The notes under the pieces: generated by a model
What the model was told of the DNA's origin: nothing
The model's input: only the letters and a program-made list of their open reading frames with translations
The model's database searches: none
Shown: piece by piece, positions 48,183 through 50,823 of the stretch
Layout of the letters: each line of letters opens with the position of its first letter
Numbering within the stretch: position 1 is the first letter of the stretch
From: an uncultured Mycoplasmatota bacterium
Lineage (GTDB): Bacteria; Bacillota_I; Bacilli_A; RF39; UBA660
Length of the DNA: 50,823 nucleotides
Assembly: GCA_947574215.1 (NCBI GenBank)
Contig: CANPIX010000006.1
Span: 1 to 50,823 of the forward strand
Direction: 5' to 3'
Position numbers and translations under genes: made by a program

Positions 48183-49944
48183 TTTCTTCTTCCTTTAAAA
48201 TATATATTCCCAGTTCATCTAATTGGTTTTTAGATACAATATTAGGTGCTTCGCTCATTAAATCACTTGCGCTTTGCGTTTTTGGAAAAGCGATAACATC
48301 TTTTATGTTATCGGTTCCTGATAAAAGCATTGTAAAACGTTCAAGACCAATAGCAAGCCCTGCATGAGGGGGAGCCCCATATTTGAATGCATCCATGAAA
48401 AATCCAAATTTTTCTCGTATATCTTCTTCTGTCAATTCTAAAGCATTAAACACTTCTTTTTGCATTTTAGAATTATGAATACGAACCGAACCGCCACCGA
48501 GTTCATACCCATTTAAAACGATATCATAAGCAACACTTAAACAATTTCCTTTGTCATTTACTAATTTATCTAAATCACTTGGCATCGTAAATGGATGGTG
48601 CATTGCTTTGTATCTTCCTTCTGTTTCTGAATACTCAAACATAGGAAAATCAACTACCCATAAGAAATTCAACTTTTCTTTATCAATTAAATTTAAATCG
48701 TTAGCAATTTTTAAACGTAACGCGCCTAAAGAATCGTAAACAATTTTTTTCTTATCCGCAACAATTAAAATCAAATCGTTATTTTCAATCGCATAAGTTT
48801 TTTTCATTGCCTCTAATTTTTCAATTTCTAAATTCTTAGCAATGACCCCATTAAAAGTATCGTTATCGTATTTTAACCATGCAAGTCCTTTTGCTCCATA
48901 AATCTTTACAAAGTCGGTTAGATGTTCAACATCACTTCTAGAATATTTATCCCCATTGTTTTTAATAATTAAACATTTTACAATACCATTGTTTTCGATT
49001 ACGTTATTAAAAACATTCATTTTGGTTCCACGAAGAATTTCGGTTAAGTCTTTTAATTCCATTTCAAAACGTGTATCTGGCTTATCCGATCCAAATCGAT
49101 CCATTGCTTCTTTATAGGGCATTCTTGGAAAATTTTCTAAAGAAATATTTTTTACTTCTTTTACAACTTGTTTAATCATTTCTTCCACCAAAAGAATAAT
49201 ATCTTCTTGATTAGCAAAAGACATTTCTAAATCAATCTGCGTAAATTCTGGTTGTCGGTCTGCTCTTAAATCTTCATCGCGAAAACATTTGGCAATTTGG
49301 TAGTAGCGTTCAAAACCTCCTACCATTAATAACTGTTTAAAAATTTGTGGACTTTGTGGAAGAGCGTAAAAGAATCCTTTATTGATACGAGAAGGTACTA
49401 TATAATCTCTTGCTCCTTCAGGAGTGGATTTACAAAGAATAGGAGTTTCTATTTCTAAAAATTCTTTACTATTTAAATACTCTCGAACACTAGAAGTGAT
49501 TTTCGCTCTTGTTTTGATCGTATTTTGTAGTTTTTCTCTTCTCAAATCTAGATAACGATATTTTAAGCCAATATTTTCACTAATTTCTTTCTCTTCATAG
49601 ATATTAAAAGGTACTGGTTCGGCTTCACTAAGAATTTCTAGAGTTTCTACCATCAATTCTACTTCTCCTGTTGGAATTTTAGGATTAATCATATCGTCAG
49701 TTCGAGCAATTAGTTCTCCTGTTACTTTAATACAATATTCATTTTTTAAACTTTCTGCTAAAGCAAAGTCACTTTTTAAAAAACTTCTATTAAAAACGAC
49801 TTGTAAGAATCCAGAACGATCGCGAAGATCCACAAATATAACGCCACCCATATCACGTCGTTTGTTTACCCAGCCATAGACTGTGTAAATTTTTCCTATA
49901 TCTTTTTTTCTAAATTCTCCATTGTTGTACTGTTTCATTTTCAT
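48175..49944 (-). CDS. aspS: Aspartyl-tRNA synthetase, bacterial type
   Basis: Class II synthetase, 589 residues. N-terminal OB anticodon-binding domain (VYGWVNKRRDMGGVIFVDLR), motif 2 FRDEDLRADRQPEFTQID, the bacterial GAD insertion (about residues 285-420), and motif 3 GLAIGLERFTML near residue 535. The two OB-domain positions discussed for tRNA-Asn tolerance read Met (RRDMGG, where tolerant enzymes often have His and strict ones Leu) and Asp, so discrimination cannot be decided. Being first of an aspS-orf82-gatCAB operon fits a non-discriminating enzyme. A second ATG two codons in is an equally good start. Confidence 0.97.
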   Translation of the reverse strand: MKMKQYNNGEFRKKDIGKIYTVYGWVNKRRDMGGVIFVDLRDRSGFLQVVFNRSFLKSDFALAESLKNEYCIKVTGELIARTDDMINPKIPTGEVELMVETLEILSEAEPVPFNIYEEKEISENIGLKYRYLDLRREKLQNTIKTRAKITSSVREYLNSKEFLEIETPILCKSTPEGARDYIVPSRINKGFFYALPQSPQIFKQLLMVGGFERYYQIAKCFRDEDLRADRQPEFTQIDLEMSFANQEDIILLVEEMIKQVVKEVKNISLENFPRMPYKEAMDRFGSDKPDTRFEMELKDLTEILRGTKMNVFNNVIENNGIVKCLIIKNNGDKYSRSDVEHLTDFVKIYGAKGLAWLKYDNDTFNGVIAKNLEIEKLEAMKKTYAIENNDLILIVADKKKIVYDSLGALRLKIANDLNLIDKEKLNFLWVVDFPMFEYSETEGRYKAMHHPFTMPSDLDKLVNDKGNCLSVAYDIVLNGYELGGGSVRIHNSKMQKEVFNALELTEEDIREKFGFFMDAFKYGAPPHAGLAIGLERFTMLLSGTDNIKDVIAFPKTQSASDLMSEAPNIVSKNQLDELGIYILKEEENE

Positions 49945-49976
49945 TCTTCTTTCTTTTCTATTTTCTTTTTCTAGCG

Positions 49977-50240
49977 CTAATTATAAAACTCTTCAAATTT
50001 ATTCATGTCGAAGCTTGCCTCTTCTAAGAACTTTTCGTTATATTTCTTATTTAACTTATTAAATTTAAAAACAAAATTATTAAAATCAAATGTAAATAAA
50101 TCTAGATAATTTTCTATTATGTCTTCTAAAAAATCACAATTTTGACATTTTAAGAATTCAATGATTTTAATTACATTCTCTTTATCAATATTTACTAAAA
50201 CACTTTTTTCATATTTTTCTATAATCTCATCTATATCCAT
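49977..50240 (-). CDS. Unknown 87-residue acidic protein
   Basis: Not recognised. It is a mostly helical, Glu/Lys/Asn/Phe-rich protein, with CQNCDF near residue 32 and an aromatic tail (FDMNKFEEFYN). No signal or membrane helix. Its ATG overlaps the 3' end of the repeat-protein gene by 14 bases, so both are coupled. A short gap of about 30 bases separates it from aspS downstream; there may be read-through into the aspS operon. Confidence 0.6.
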   Translation of the reverse strand: MDIDEIIEKYEKSVLVNIDKENVIKIIEFLKCQNCDFLEDIIENYLDLFTFDFNNFVFKFNKLNKKYNEKFLEEASFDMNKFEEFYN

Positions 50241-50823
50241 GCAAATTTTCCTTTTTTGTTATATTTTTTATATCTATACCATATTTTTCTTTTAGAATCT
50301 TATTACTTGCACTTAAAATAGGATTCAATTTTTTACCAGCATTTGTTTCAACAATAAGTTCGATTTCGTTCTCTATTAAATATTCAATTAATCGTTCCAA
50401 TTGAATTGTATTTCTTCGTAAACAATTAAGAGTTATAAAAGAACTTATGCCATATTTTTCTAATAATAAAATATTATTTGTAATTTGCAAGCTATTAATA
50501 GAAAAAATTGTTGGTTTAAGTAAATGAATATATCTTTCATCATTCCAAAATGGCAAATTCAACTTTTTCTCTATTTCATTTTTGTTGCTTGACCAAATAT
50601 TTGAAGTACGTAAATCTTTATATTCTTTTGTTTTTAAAGTCTCGTTTTCTATAATATACTTTATAGTTTCTACATTACTATTCCAAATATTTGAAGTACG
50701 TAAATCTTTATATTCTTTTGTTTTTAAAGTCTCGTTTTCTATAATATACTTTATAGTTTCTACATTACTATTCCAAATATTTGAAGTACGTAAATCTCTA
50801 TATTCTTCTGTTTTTAAAGTCTC
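50227..50823 (-). CDS. Repeat-containing protein, N-terminus beyond the window
   Basis: Partial gene: the frame is open to the window edge, so the TTG at 50562 is not a start. The visible 198 residues begin with almost three 30-residue repeats (core KEYKDLRTSNIWNSNVETI) followed by a divergent unit with LPFWNDERY. After that comes a helical domain, KYGISSFITLNCLRRNTIQL and LIEYLIENEIELIVE, of superhelix-like pattern. A solenoid of alpha-helical repeats is likely; I cannot name the family. Its end overlaps the 87-residue gene by 14 bases. Confidence 0.7.
   Translation of the reverse strand, partial: ETLKTEEYRDLRTSNIWNSNVETIKYIIENETLKTKEYKDLRTSNIWNSNVETIKYIIENETLKTKEYKDLRTSNIWSSNKNEIEKKLNLPFWNDERYIHLLKPTIFSINSLQITNNILLLEKYGISSFITLNCLRRNTIQLERLIEYLIENEIELIVETNAGKKLNPILSASNKILKEKYGIDIKNITKKENLHGYR
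50593..50823. repeat. 90-bp tandem repeat in the coding sequence
   Basis: Units begin at 50593, 50683 and 50773, cut by the window edge. Exactly 90 bases each, so 30 codons and in frame. The first two agree almost completely where they overlap; the third differs by a few substitutions. Such near-identity at DNA level points to recent duplication. Confidence 0.92.

Noticed and set aside
50593-50823. Direct repeats as a CRISPR array
   Set aside because: Units are contiguous, exactly 90 bases and in frame, with no unique spacers.
1-50823. Mycoplasma code with TGA as Trp
   Set aside because: Several genes end at TGA (yidD, holA, the 1587 gene, the RnfD-like gene) and conserved Trp codons are TGG.

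Overview
This is a very AT-rich, densely packed bacterial chromosome segment. The standard code is used: TGA is a real stop, for example at the ends of yidD and holA, and Trp is TGG. Peptidoglycan genes (murC, an FtsW-type SEDS protein) are present. Gene order is Bacilli-like: rnc-smc, comEA-comEC-holA, dnaG-rpoD-trmK with a yqfQ-like gene, and tcdA/6S RNA near rarA. Short versions of several proteins and a split Gram-positive gene set suggest a walled, small-genome relative of the Mollicutes, such as an uncultured gut Bacilli lineage of the RF39/Erysipelotrichia type. That placement is inference, not something read from a marker gene.

Layout. 1-4.1 kb: murC, a small membrane protein, an IS200-type element, tRNA-Ser(GCU), and a yidD/ZnuA-like pair. 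4.2-7.9 kb: rnc-smc. 7.9-15.9 kb: def, a YjcZ-like micro-protein, ftsW, comEA-comEC, holA, rnhC, cvpA-trx. 16-19.3 kb: a GT2 glycosyltransferase, a one-domain IMPACT protein, uvrC. 19.4-22.8 kb: an accessory-looking block with eroded RnfC-like and RnfD-like proteins, a surface protein resembling a thioester domain without its Cys, and a small exported protein. 22.9-26.6 kb: dnaG-rpoD-trmK and convergent yqfQ. 26.8-31.7 kb: gspF, pilD and convergent gspE, with an IS3 element inserted in the loop of the terminator the latter two shared. 31.8-34.6 kb: a Prli42-like micro-protein, a SpoIIM-like protein, mnmA, and an HTH regulator under a palindromic promoter. 34.8-35.1 kb: a candidate type I toxin-antitoxin locus. 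35.2-40.8 kb: class I amidotransferase-like hydrolase, ZIP transporter, Asn/Arg-rich micro-protein, xer recombinase, rarA-gpsA, tcdA. 40.8-44.7 kb: 6S-like RNA, an unknown protein, a HerA-type ATPase, a one-pass membrane protein. 44.8-50.8 kb: a tightly overlapping aspS-orf82-gatC-gatA-gatB operon and, upstream, two unknown genes, one running off the window with 90-bp in-frame repeats.

How the parts fit. comEA, comEC, gspE, gspF and pilD together make most of a competence-type DNA uptake machine, but no pilin gene is visible here. aspS with gatCAB points to transamidation-dependent charging of tRNA-Gln and perhaps tRNA-Asn. Promoters are repeatedly of the extended -10 type (TGnTATAAT, often exactly TGCTATAAT) with weak -35 boxes. 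Terminator hairpins often contain the stop codon of the gene they end. The most interesting new-looking items are the type I TA-like locus, the unknown 82-residue protein embedded in the aspS-gatCAB operon, the Rnf-like/thioester-like block, and the repeat protein at the right edge.
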